Source: Mycoemilia scoparia (lineage: Eukaryota; Kickxellomycota; Kickxellomycetes; Kickxellales; Kickxellaceae). From it: 15,170 nt of DNA. Below are positions 1-7,951 of the stretch, piece after piece. The DNA lies in assembly GCA_027575805.1 (NCBI GenBank), contig JANBPU010000350.1, positions 1 through 15,170 on the forward strand. The letters run 5' to 3'. The notes under the pieces were generated by a model. It ran no database searches. It was not told the DNA's origin and was given only the letters and a program-made list of their open reading frames with translations. Within the stretch, counting starts at the first letter, position 1. Each line of letters starts with the position of its first letter. Made by a program: the position numbers and the translations under genes.

Positions 1-73
1 CACGCTTTAAATCAGATGAGTTGGTTTATATTCAGTGGAGGCTGGCTTCAGACAAAGAAACATTGTATATACA

Positions 74-100
74 GTTGGGATTCATAGTATAAATCCCAGC
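74..100. repeat. Small inverted repeat (hairpin-capable)
   Basis: TGGGATT (76-82) pairs with AATCCCA (92-98) across a 9-nt loop. A G-T wobble and a G-C pair can extend the stem outward to 74-100. It lies in DNA with no open gene, about 80 bp upstream of the first repeat copy. A stem this short can occur by chance, so no role is assigned. Confidence 0.4.
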
Positions 101-175
101 CATGCCACAAATCGTATTTTGATCTTCTTTCAAACATCAGATAGAACACACTAAATATCTCGTCCTATGATAAAC

Positions 176-365
176 ATATGGTCAGAGTTCACAAGGTTGT
201 AAGCAAAATGAGTTCCTAGGAGTTGCATAGCAAATGGCTGGTGATTGGGCCAAGATATGAGGTCTCATTTCTCCCTATTTCACACATGATTACTTATAGA
301 GTCTTTCCACATATCGTCATACAATTTTCAAGAACTCATTTATGCTTTAATGCACAATAAAATGT
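176..365 (+). repeat. Diverged direct repeat, copy 1 (coding-like, with a stop codon)
   Basis: This block aligns with 1353-1535 at a constant offset of 1177 nt, without gaps from 178 to 294. My hand count is about 76 identical positions of 117. Exact stretches include AGGAGTTGCATA and TGGCTGGTGATTGGG. In the shared frame an ATG at 178 opens both copies, but here codon 14 is TAG where copy 2 has CAG. After the stop the frame reads ELHSKWLVIG and stays similar to copy 2 (ELHMYWLVIG), with several differences at third codon positions. Similarity seems to continue to about 365 after a small indel. It looks like a decayed copy of an old coding sequence, either a paralogue or a mobile-element relic. 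No family is recognised. Confidence 0.7.
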
Positions 366-578
366 GATAGAGATAAATCCTGTTCAAAGAACACCTTTTA
401 AAGCCACGAAAATGCTGAAATATCATTATGATTCACCCATAACAAAAGCCTCGAATCACACAATGAAATGATAAATTGAATTAAAATCACAATAGAAAAC
501 AAAACATGCTACTCCATTAAATTAATTCATTACCAACACCACACCACACCACTGCCACTGTTACTTCTATTTGACATC
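295..578 (+). other. 5' flank of the spliced acidic-tail gene
   Basis: AT-rich non-coding DNA between repeat copy 1 and the first ATG of the next gene. A CCACACCACACCAC-like stretch near 538-556 lies just before the start codon. No consensus TATA box with convincing spacing is visible. Confidence 0.4.
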
Positions 579-1305
579 ATGTTTTCATTACCGTTACCAA
601 GCTTAAGCGAAGAGACTATTAATCACTCCAAATCGTTTTTGCCAATAAATCGTAATCCCAACACCAATAAAACTGCCAATATACCTCAAAGACTACGAAA
701 CCAAAAAAGACAAAATTTAGTTTTGGGATCCCGAATAATATTCTCTGAGGATAAATATAATAATGAGTCGCTATTGTATTTAAAGAATGAAGAACAGGTT
801 TATCAACAAATAGTAAGCACATTCTATTATACTAGGTGAGATGTATCGATTTATATATTCAGTGTTTATTAGCTGGCGCTAAATATCCTGTGGACTGTAG
901 TTGATTAGTATCAGAGAAGCATACAGTGGTATCCAACCAATTGGTTTAAAGGATTCTAGCGTCACAAATGTCGAAGGAAATGTAAATGGCAATAACATTG
1001 GAAATGTCGGAAATCAAGTGACCAATGAATCCAAAGTTTGTATTATATTATCTAGTATTAAATGATGGCTATGCAATATTTTCAATAGGTATAAATATTG
1101 ATATTTTGATTTATAGAATGATATTGAAATAGTTCATGACGAAGAATTATCTGATCACTACTACTACGAAGGAGAAGAAAGGGAGGAAGAATATGAGGAT
1201 GGTGCTATGGCTGAAGAGGAAGAAGCGATGGATATGGCTTATGGATACAATGATAGTTTTAACGGTGATCACGATATGTTGAATGAAAGTTTGGAAATGC
1301 TCTAA
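579..1305 (+). CDS. Three-exon gene: 185-aa protein with acidic, Tyr-rich C-terminus, function unknown
   Basis: Proposed model: join(579..812, 901..1035, 1117..1305), encoding 185 residues. Exon 1 gives 78 residues beginning MFSLPLPSLSEE and ending EEQVYQQI. It stops at a GTAAGC donor that keeps the frame with exon 2 (LISIREAYSGIQPIG). Exon 3 must start after TTATAG, because every other phase meets a stop at once. The N-terminal half is basic and Asn-rich (RLRNQKRQ, residues 38-45). The C-terminal 60 residues are strongly acidic (EGEEREEEYEDG, then EEEEAMDMAYGY). There is no signal peptide, membrane segment or catalytic motif. An AATAAA follows the stop by about 22 nt. The gene is flanked on both sides by the diverged direct repeat. 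I do not recognise the family. The acidic tail could suit a nuclear or chromatin-binding role, but that is a guess. Confidence 0.7.
813..900 (+). other. Intron 1 of the acidic-tail gene
   Basis: 88 nt, donor GTAAGC, branch-like GCGCTAAAT near 876-884, acceptor CTGTAG. It is phase 0. It is preferred over a GTGAGA donor at 835, which would end in phase 2 and need the downstream acceptor ATTAG. The GTAAGC model uses the consensus donor and the first AG after the branch motif. Confidence 0.65.
1036..1116 (+). other. Intron 2 of the acidic-tail gene
   Basis: 81 nt, donor GTTTGT (atypical), acceptor TTATAG, phase 0. A TTGAT-type branch candidate lies near 1098. The acceptor is fixed by stops in every alternative frame. 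The donor is less certain; a phase-0 GTAAAT at 982 is the main alternative and would shorten exon 2. Confidence 0.55.
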
Positions 1306-1326
1306 AAATTGACAATTATCCTTAAT

Positions 1327-1332
1327 AATAAA
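1327..1332 (+). terminator. Polyadenylation signal AATAAA
   Basis: Exact AATAAA about 22 nt after the stop codon of the acidic-tail gene, inside an AT-rich stretch. It fits a eukaryotic 3'-end signal and supports the end of the proposed gene model. Confidence 0.5.
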
Positions 1333-1352
1333 CCAGCTATCAATATATTTTC

Positions 1353-1555
1353 ATATGGTCAAGTTTTATGCGACCTTGGGCAAAAAGAGACCCCAGGAGT
1401 TGCATATGTATTGGCTGGTGATTGGGATAAAATCTGAATATAAATTCCTGCCTATCATAAATTCGATCACTAGTGAAATCTCATCAAATGGTTACCCTTC
1501 AAAAATAATTACCCACTTAATGACAATTTATAATACGGGCTTAATTTTAATATAA
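1353..1555 (+). repeat. Diverged direct repeat, copy 2 (66-codon open frame)
   Basis: Second copy of the block at 176-365, lying 3' of the acidic-tail gene in the same orientation. The matching part runs to about 1535. Here the shared frame is open from ATG 1355 to the stop at 1555, containing RPQELHMYWLVIG and FLPIINSIT. Copy 1 has FLPISHMIT at the same place, and several codon differences there are synonymous (ATT/ATC, TTT/TTC, GAG/GAA). That suggests the ancestor was coding. Whether this 66-codon frame is expressed is unknown. It lies inside the likely 3' region of two convergent genes, so a relic is more likely than a working gene. Confidence 0.65.
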
Positions 1556-2162
1556 AAAGTTGAGCGAAAAAGAAATTGCAAATACAAATTTATTTTTGTA
1601 ATGTATATTTATGTACAAAGATATCCATTTTCAAATATTGGTAAGAATAGGAGAAGTTGCAAGCACAGTCTAGTTGTAGATAGTAAGCACGCGCGCACGC
1701 GTGTGTGTGTGTATGTAGATGAATGGATTGTTGATACAAAGTACGATGAAATGAATTGAAGGTGAGTTAGTAGGGGAGGACAAGGGTGGCTATAATAGTT
1801 ATTATTATTACAAAGCGGACGGATATCCCACCATCAAATAACTAGCGACGACATTTATGAGATTTAAAGACAATACGTATCATATTCTTGAAGGATACCT
1901 TTTAGTGACCAACAATTAGAGGAGCAATCGCAGCCAAATAGAGGGCCGCCCTTCAAAAATAATCATCCAAATTGTATTTTGAAGTAGAGAACCCAAGATA
2001 CAAGCATAGATAGTATATGCTTTTGTAGAAATTTCTGGAAAGGATTTCTCTTTTTAACTTAGAATTGGTATGGTGTGTGATGATGTGGCTGTACTCTATT
2101 CTACTGGTGGACTATTTTTATGCCTTTATGTGTGTATTTGTGTTTGTACATGATTTCCGATT
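1556..2162 (-). other. 3' flank of the trihelix gene (convergent intergenic)
   Basis: No gene seen. On the minus strand an AATAAA lies at 1594-1589 (TTTATT on the plus strand), a candidate but distant poly(A) signal for the trihelix gene, about 570 nt past its stop. The stretch also holds the alternating GC/GT tract at 1687-1717. Confidence 0.45.
1687..1717. repeat. Alternating purine-pyrimidine tract (GC/GT)
   Basis: Thirty-one bases alternate purine and pyrimidine without a break: a GCGCGC core, CACGCGTG, then a GT run. Such tracts have strong Z-DNA potential. It lies between two convergent genes. Confidence 0.75.
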
Positions 2163-4985
2163 TTAAGGACTTTGTTTGGCCGATACCAATGGAGATGGGG
2201 ATGATGATTTACCAGAATTTTCATCTCCATGATTATTTCTAGGCTTTTGGCTACTACTATTACTATAGCTCGATGTTGATAAAGCTAACAATCTTGATGA
2301 TTCTTTTTCATCCCTGTAATCAACAGCATCCACTGTTACTGGTCTTGATGATGGACTGTTTGGGATCGAATTAGGCCCATGATTATACCCTGAACCTTCA
2401 TGTGTATGACTACGGGTGGGGTTGTTTTCATTACCATTGGTGACGGTGGTGGTGGTGGCAGCAGCAGCAGAAGCAAGCGAGCTAAGCCTATCCCCTTGTC
2501 GATAGTAGCGATCATTGGCGTGCCTTTCTTCTATTGCCTTTCTTTGTGTGTGTGAATGTGGAGAGTTGGATACCGATCTTTCATTGCGGTGGTTATCGCT
2601 AGCGGAGATTTCTAAAGATCTATTATTGCTGTTGTTTTTGGGTAATTTTGGTGAATGTCTAGCTGAAGATGAGGTCGATGATGCTGATGGCCCATTGCTA
2701 TGTCCATTGAGCTTTGGCTTCTCCTGGGAATCGCTGTGGCTACCAACCCTGTAATCGGCATCAAGAATTCCAGGGGCCAAGTGTCTGGACACCATACTCA
2801 TAAGCTGTACCTGGAATTCGTGATATCTCTGTTCCTCTATGTTACGCTGTCTTTCGTATTCCAAGCGCTCCCTTGCACGCATGCTCTCACGATCTTCACG
2901 TATCCGCGACATTTTTGACAAAAACGCAAGCAATTGTGGTTTTGACAATGGTTCTGATTTGGGATCTTCCAAATAAACCTGCAAAAGAGTTTCAAGATCA
3001 GCTGTTTTGTGCGAATGATGGTGGTCTCTAGACATAGAATGGTGGTGGTGGTAGTGGTGATGGTATCCACGATTATCAACACCAGTATCTATACCCGGGC
3101 GTGGTACACTACTGTTATGGTGACTATGCGGTGGTGGTCCTTTGACGGATCCGTTCCCAGTTGGTACATTAGGCTCATTTACTAATGGTGATCTATCGTG
3201 AAGTGATTGTCCGCCAACATGTTCATTGTAGAAGTGACCATGGTTACTTCGGGGTGTTGGTGCCATATAGTAAGATGGACTGCTTGTGCCATTGGGTCTA
3301 TCATACGTTGCTGGTGGCCTGCTCTCAGTATATTCTTGGTCATACTCGCCAACCCTATGTCTTTTGGCATATCGATGCTCACCATCCCTTTCCCTTGAGT
3401 GGTGGTGGTTGTGGTGGTCATAGCGAGCTCTGGTCATTTCTGGTGTGATGGAATTTACAGCTGGTGGCGATGTATGTCTATTATAGTGATGGCCGCCTTG
3501 GGCTGATAGCTCACCACCACCAGGATTTGATCCCTGGTGTCCAGATGGTGGGGGGATCGAGTTGCCGGAACTTGGAGGTGGTTGTGGTTTCTGATAACTG
3601 TGGGGTGGGGACAAATGTGGGCCAGGACCATCATTTACAAAAGTAGAGCGGAATGAAGGCAATTGTATAGAGTTTGGGTTGACTGGTTGACTGGGTGGGA
3701 TAGGTGTATGAGAATGTCCAGGTGAACTGATCCTTGACGGACTACCGTAGGGGCCGCCCCCGGCTTCGCCTGCTGCCCCGTTTAAACCAAACTTGGGGCC
3801 ACCATGGAAATCATCAACAAGCGACAATGGTCTTTTGTGGTGACTGCTAGAACCACCCGCAGATGGCTGGGATGTAGGATGTGGAGACTCAGTAGACCTG
3901 AAATTAGGCTCATCGCATACTTGTGGATACTCTTCATTTTTTGCACTGAGCATTTCGTTAAAGAATTCCCAAATAGGCTTTTTACCAGTTTGCCTTATAT
4001 CCTTTTTTGCAGCCTATATGGTAGTTGTAGTGGTGGTGGGGGTACATGCAGAGGATAATATTTGAGTTAGCCAACAAGAAAAAACCGGATTCATGTATAT
4101 AAAATGATATTGTTGAGTGCGCCAGTGCTGCGCTGTTGTACATATAAGCCAGTGACTGCACACCATGCGTATTATCCAAATAGAAAGAAGGAGAGAACAA
4201 AAAAGGCCAAGTTGATGATGATACACATGTCGCAATTGAAAGAGATATTCTTGGCATACACGCACGCGCACACCAAGACCAAGGGGGTGGGATATAGGCA
4301 TTTGGGGCTTGGCAAAATAAACACCCAAAGAAAAGAACTAAAGAAACACAGAGTAAACCTTACCTTATATTTGGATTCGAGGAATTTCCAGCGGTTCCGA
4401 CACTGGTCTACTGTCCGGAAAAAGCCCCTTGAGATGAGCTTGTCAACAACCTTATTCCATACGGAGTGGTTGCGCTTGATTTCAGCAAACTCTTCACGAA
4501 GCTCACCCCAGGCACGGATAAGCAGGATTGTCTCGTCACTGCTCCAATGAGTGGAGTTGACTACTGGGGCAACGCCTTCACCGGCTAACTAATAAGGAAT
4601 GGGGGTGTCCAAAGCCACACATCAATCCGTTAGCAGCCATGCATATATGCTAAATGAGACATAGATAGGTAGAGAGGAGGCACATATGGACATCTTCAAC
4701 TATGCTTCACTGCTAGAACAAAACACCGCTTTAAGATTGATGTGTGTGTGTTGAGGAGGAGAGGTGCGATGGAGCATTTTGAATAGCAGAGAAGCATAAC
4801 GGCCCACCCGTCTGGCCATATACTAAAGTTAAATGGGCTCAGCGTAATAGACTTACCATAGCACGATGGTGTGGATGCGAGTGATGTGGATGTGGGATAT
4901 GGCCGGGCCCCCAGGTGGTCCCATTGCGTCCGACGCTGAGTCTTCTTGACGCTCTGTTGGGTGTAGACCCGCTACTACTGTTCAT
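2163..4985 (-). CDS. Trihelix (Myb/SANT-like) DNA-binding transcription factor, three exons
   Basis: Model: complement(join(2163..4013, 4364..4588, 4857..4985)), 734 residues. Exon 2 and the start of exon 3 encode a trihelix domain at about residues 57-140. It has W58 (HWSSDET), W87 (VWNKVVDKL), W110 (QCRNRWKFL), then SKYKAAKKDIRQTG and W133-E-F-F. Spacing matches the family pattern of three helices with regularly placed tryptophans. The tail is low-complexity Ser/Pro/Gly/His, with His clusters at 317-323 and 437-453 and a basic NLS-like RYAKRHR at 332-338. A leucine-rich helix and charged coiled coil follow at about 455-529 (ERLEYERQRNIEEQRYHEF), a plausible oligomerisation region as in other trihelix factors. 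It is likely a nuclear, sequence-specific regulator; the target genes are unknown. The chosen start has A at -3. An in-frame ATG at 5045 would add 20 residues. Confidence 0.85.
4014..4363 (-). other. Intron 2 of the trihelix gene
   Basis: 350 nt, donor GTAAGG, branch GGCTAACT (GCTAAC at 4071-4066), acceptor TATAG, phase 0. TATAG is the first AG after the branch. It also gives the family spacing of ten residues between the YK and the TG glycine in the domain. A second AG twelve nt downstream (AAAAAAG) is also in frame and would drop four residues (AAKK). Confidence 0.8.
4589..4856 (-). other. Intron 1 of the trihelix gene
   Basis: 268 nt, donor GTAAGT, branch TGCTAACG (GCTAAC at 4634-4629), acceptor TTATTAG, phase 0. 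A second AG four nt downstream (TTATTAGTTAG) would shift the frame and reach a TAG within eight codons, so the first acceptor must be used for the full protein. Confidence 0.8.
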
Positions 4986-5047
4986 ATTCGCAGTATTTAA
5001 AGTGTTGGAGACTAAGGAATCTTGAGGCTTAGAGAGTAGCAGCATAG

Positions 5048-5095
5048 ATGAAATAAAAGAAAAGGGAGGGGAAAAGAGAGAGAGAAAGAGGGAAA
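5048..5095 (-). promoter_or_regulatory. Pyrimidine-rich tract before the trihelix start
   Basis: On the coding (minus) strand this is a run of CT and C-rich sequence ending just upstream of the two candidate start codons. CT-rich blocks close to transcription starts are common in fungal promoters. A loose AT-rich element (CTATTTATAATA) lies further upstream near 5143-5132. The transcription start is not determined. If it lies inside the tract, the ATG at 5045 would be the first AUG. Confidence 0.4.
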
Positions 5096-5538
5096 TATTG
5101 GCAACGACGATGATTCTACGCACACATAGAATATTATAAATAGCAATAGCAGCAGCGTAAATACCGAAAGTTTTCAAGAATAAAAAGTCTTGCGATAGAG
5201 AGCAGGAAAATGCCACACTTTAAATACACGAATTACAAATGCATGGAAAATGTGGCAGGACTCCCCGTTATACCGGCTGAAAGCCGCTGTTCTCTCTACA
5301 AGATATGAGTCGACCAGTGCTGGTAACAAACCCCAAGACGGATTTTGAATTTTAAGGCTCCCAGAGGTGGTGGACTGGCCAACTGACTGGCAAAAATAAT
5401 GCTACCAATAGGAAGGGCTAAGCAGGAGACTGCAACGGCAACAGACACCCATGATGGTATGCTAATCTTTTTTCTACACTTTGGTCCCGATATGCCTTAC
5501 TAGTCGCCAAAAAGCAATTTTTAGCCTTTTGATTGAAT

Positions 5539-5562
5539 GGAAGGGGAGGTCAGGGGAGGGGG
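5539..5562 (+). other. G-rich run, possible quadruplex
   Basis: Contains GGGG, GG, GGGG and GGGGG separated by 1-6 nt. Only three runs reach three Gs, so a two-tetrad or bulged quadruplex is possible but not certain. Confidence 0.3.
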
Positions 5563-5794
5563 TTGCAGGAACGGAATTATAGAAAAAGTAGACAGACACA
5601 GAGAGCCCACTGCGTTGCAAGGCCTTATGGAATGTTTGTGTCTACACCAACCAAAACTCTGATGCCAAATGCCGTCTATTTTTCTGTTTAGAGCGACGAT
5701 TATTCTCTCGCCCCCTCGGCTCCGAGAAAACGGCGGACCTCGCCGGCTGTATGATCATCACAAACTTGTCCTTGTGCCCTTTACAAAGCAATAT

Positions 5795-5821
5795 CAGCAG
5801 CGGCAGCAGCAGCAGCAGCAC
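5795..5821 (+). repeat. CAG trinucleotide repeat
   Basis: CAGCAG, one CGG interruption, then five CAG units. The repeat creates Ser-, Ala- or Leu-rich short frames on either strand, which accounts for the small open frames seen here. Confidence 0.8.
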
Positions 5822-6034
5822 CCAACCCGTTGCTGAAGCTATTTCTGCCAGCCTCTCTACCTGTCCTTTTTTCACAAGCAGCTGGGTACATTCTCTAATG
5901 CGCCCCTTTGTTGCGCATCCTGGTTCTTCTAACGCTATCACGGGCTCAATCAGGATAAACGTTTAGCGGGAGAGAACTTCTGCACCCACAGTGTTCAGCA
6001 ACAAAAGTCGGCAACTCACAAGTATTTTGGATAT

Positions 6035-6060
6035 TTCTCTCCCTCTCCCTCTCTCTTCCT
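6035..6060 (+). repeat. CT-rich simple repeat
   Basis: TCTCTCCCTCTCCCTCTCTC-type polypyrimidine tract, which is GA-rich on the minus strand toward the trihelix gene. It could be a regulatory GAGA-like block or a plain microsatellite. Confidence 0.6.
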
Positions 6061-6429
6061 GCATTTTGAATGCTTTGCTGTGTATCACGACTTCCCAGTA
6101 AGCGCAAGTGTGGTGAGTTGTGGGCTTTGTGTGTAGTCACAAACCAGATTATGCGGTTACGGACGCAACCATCCAATACCATTGCTCAAACCTCGGTTTC
6201 TATGGTTTTTCCGAAATTTTTGCCGCACCCTTTTTGTTCACCAATTCCTTGAATGGTTGGCTGGATGTGCGGTATGTGGATATTTCAGGAGGATGCGCTT
6301 TCTGTGTAGCTGTTGATGTGCTTGCATCGCACCACTCCAGTCACCCCTTTACACAGCTTTTGCGTGTTCCATTATTTTGTTTAAATGCAAATACATCTTT
6401 CACAAAACACTTAAAACGTCATAGTTGAT

Positions 6430-6450
6430 GTTGATCTTTTTAAGATCAAC
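6430..6450. promoter_or_regulatory. Perfect palindrome with 9-bp arms
   Basis: GTTGATCTT (6430-6438), spacer TTT, AAGATCAAC (6442-6450). Both arms match perfectly. It lies in the middle of the long divergent intergenic region. It could be a binding site for a dimeric regulator or the stem of a transcript hairpin. There is no direct evidence for either. Confidence 0.45.
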
Positions 6451-6933
6451 TTTTACTAACCCTTTGGAATAGTAGTTATGGAGCTCTACACACTTTATCA
6501 TTTGTGTCTACAGGCTGCCATGACTTATCATGGCCAACCCAATTCATATCGCTTTGATAATCATTAATGTGGATTGATGGACTACAACGACGCGTTTCAG
6601 GAATACCGATGATGATGGCTTGTGCCCGCCATACAGTGTGTGATTTGTCACAGCCTGTTTGTTTATAACCAGCTTGCCAATTTCATATTTGAAAAAGGAT
6701 TTGCATGGCAATTTGCCACTATTCTCATATTGAAATCTGCGCCGCTGTATTTTTCAAGAAATCTGTTAGTTAGCTGACTCACTGGTTTATTTGTTCAATA
6801 CATCTTTTGGGGAAGAATGTTGAGGAAGACATGGTAGATGATATATGGCAAGTTTTCCTACCCTTATGTTTGGGTGGCCATCATATTTCTTCATACATTT
6901 GGCTGCTTGTTTTTGCTATTCCAACACACCATT

Positions 6934-6945
6934 CCCCCCCCCCCC
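6934..6945 (+). repeat. Homopolymer of 12 C
   Basis: Uninterrupted run of twelve C. It is prone to length variation and to sequencing error, so the exact count should not be trusted. Confidence 0.8.
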
Positions 6946-7916
6946 ACATACCCCTAATGCTGCTTGTCGTTTCAACTATTCTTTAATAACTGCTGCAGCT
7001 TAAGCTACAACATCCTCATAAAGGGCAATCCAATAAACGGATGCTCCTCATTCCTTCCTAGCAATTGGCTAAAACAAACGACAACAACACCTTAATAGCA
7101 GAACCAAAGTTGCCGCTGCCGCCGCAACATCTGGTTTTTCCAGCATGATGATGCAACCTGGGAATGTTCTATTTTAAATAATGTTTTACAGCAATTTGTC
7201 CATCTCCCCCCAAATATGTGCTAAAGTGTGAGAGTATTTACTGTATATTTACTAGATGACAAGATACACAATATGCAGACTTTTCCCACTACTCCAATTA
7301 ATTGCGCCTGAATGCGGTCGTGATGCTCGGCCACTATCAACAACACACCAATGGTCCATATCTTGCAAATGTTATCACCAAAATACATATTCTTTTTTCT
7401 CAAAAAATAGTTAATCGGCGGAATTGATAGTCCCAAGCCCGCCTCCTATATCCAAATGCCACCAATTACAGCTCTCTTGAATATCCTGAAAAGTACTCCA
7501 AAGCCATAATGTGTGCTTAACCTGCCTTTTGAGTCCTCCAATTGCCGAGATGCAGCAGCATCAGCATAATTCATGTTAACGACTTTATCTTTCTATATAT
7601 AAACCAACTGGCTGCAAGTATTAGGTTGTCCTGGCCGTTCGGCTTTCAATTTACCTTTGTCACACACCCACAAAGTGGTTTACGTGAATGGGGGTAGTGA
7701 ATCTCTCTTTGCCTTTGTCTTTACATATGAAACCAGAGTCCATGGAGAGATGCCAGTTTCGTCATAACCTCTCGGCACTATTTGGTGGAAAATTGTTTTT
7801 CCTACTACGTGATTACCATACTGACGCGCTCTTTAATACACACTACTCCTGCCACTGCAGTCTTTAAGGATTGACCAACGGACCTACTTTGTGCTGAAAT
7901 CACGCCCCCAGCCATT

Positions 7917-7951
7917 CACATACACGCACACACACACACACACGTATATAC
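7917..7951. repeat. CA microsatellite within a 35-nt alternating purine-pyrimidine tract
   Basis: Starts CACATACACG, continues as a long CA run and ends CGTATATAC, alternating without a break. Possible Z-DNA former and length-variable marker. Confidence 0.8.

Larger units (their letters stand above)
5220..6429. other. Gene-free upstream region, trihelix-proximal part
   Basis: No coding region that I can support. Short open frames such as 5642-5941 on the minus strand and 5751-5966 on the plus strand overlap a CAG repeat and show no domain. The region is less AT-rich to the eye than the rest. It contains a G-rich run (5539-5562), a CAG/CGG repeat (5795-5821) and a CT tract (6035-6060). It probably belongs to the long upstream region of the trihelix gene, either promoter DNA or a long leader. 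Confidence 0.5.

Noticed and set aside
835..909. Alternative intron 1 of the acidic-tail gene with donor GTGAGA and acceptor GATTAG
   Set aside because: It also keeps the frame, but the GTAAGC donor with the first AG after the branch motif fits better. It remains the main alternative, differing by a few residues at the junction.
2515..3646. Several plus- and minus-strand frames inside the trihelix coding exon
   Set aside because: They are alternate readings of low-complexity His/Ser/Pro codons in the real gene.
4002..4013. AAAAAAG as the main acceptor of trihelix intron 2
   Set aside because: It is not the first AG after the branch site, and it shortens the spacing between the YK and TG positions of the domain. 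Kept only as a possible minor isoform.
4104..4550. Plus-strand open frame of 148 codons
   Set aside because: It lies antisense over intron 2 and exon 2 of the trihelix gene. The minus strand there encodes a recognisable domain with proper splice sites, whereas this frame has no motif.
4839..5216. Long minus-strand reading (125 codons) with an upstream start at 5216 for the trihelix gene
   Set aside because: The extra N-terminus is hydrophobic sequence translated from the CT-rich tract and does not resemble a transcription-factor start. Its last seven codons are intron sequence past the GTAAGT donor.
5642..5941. 99-codon minus-strand frame with a Leu-rich stretch resembling a membrane segment
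   Set aside because: The Leu run is the translation of the CAG repeat. The rest has no domain, and an overlapping plus-strand frame is equally long for the same reason.
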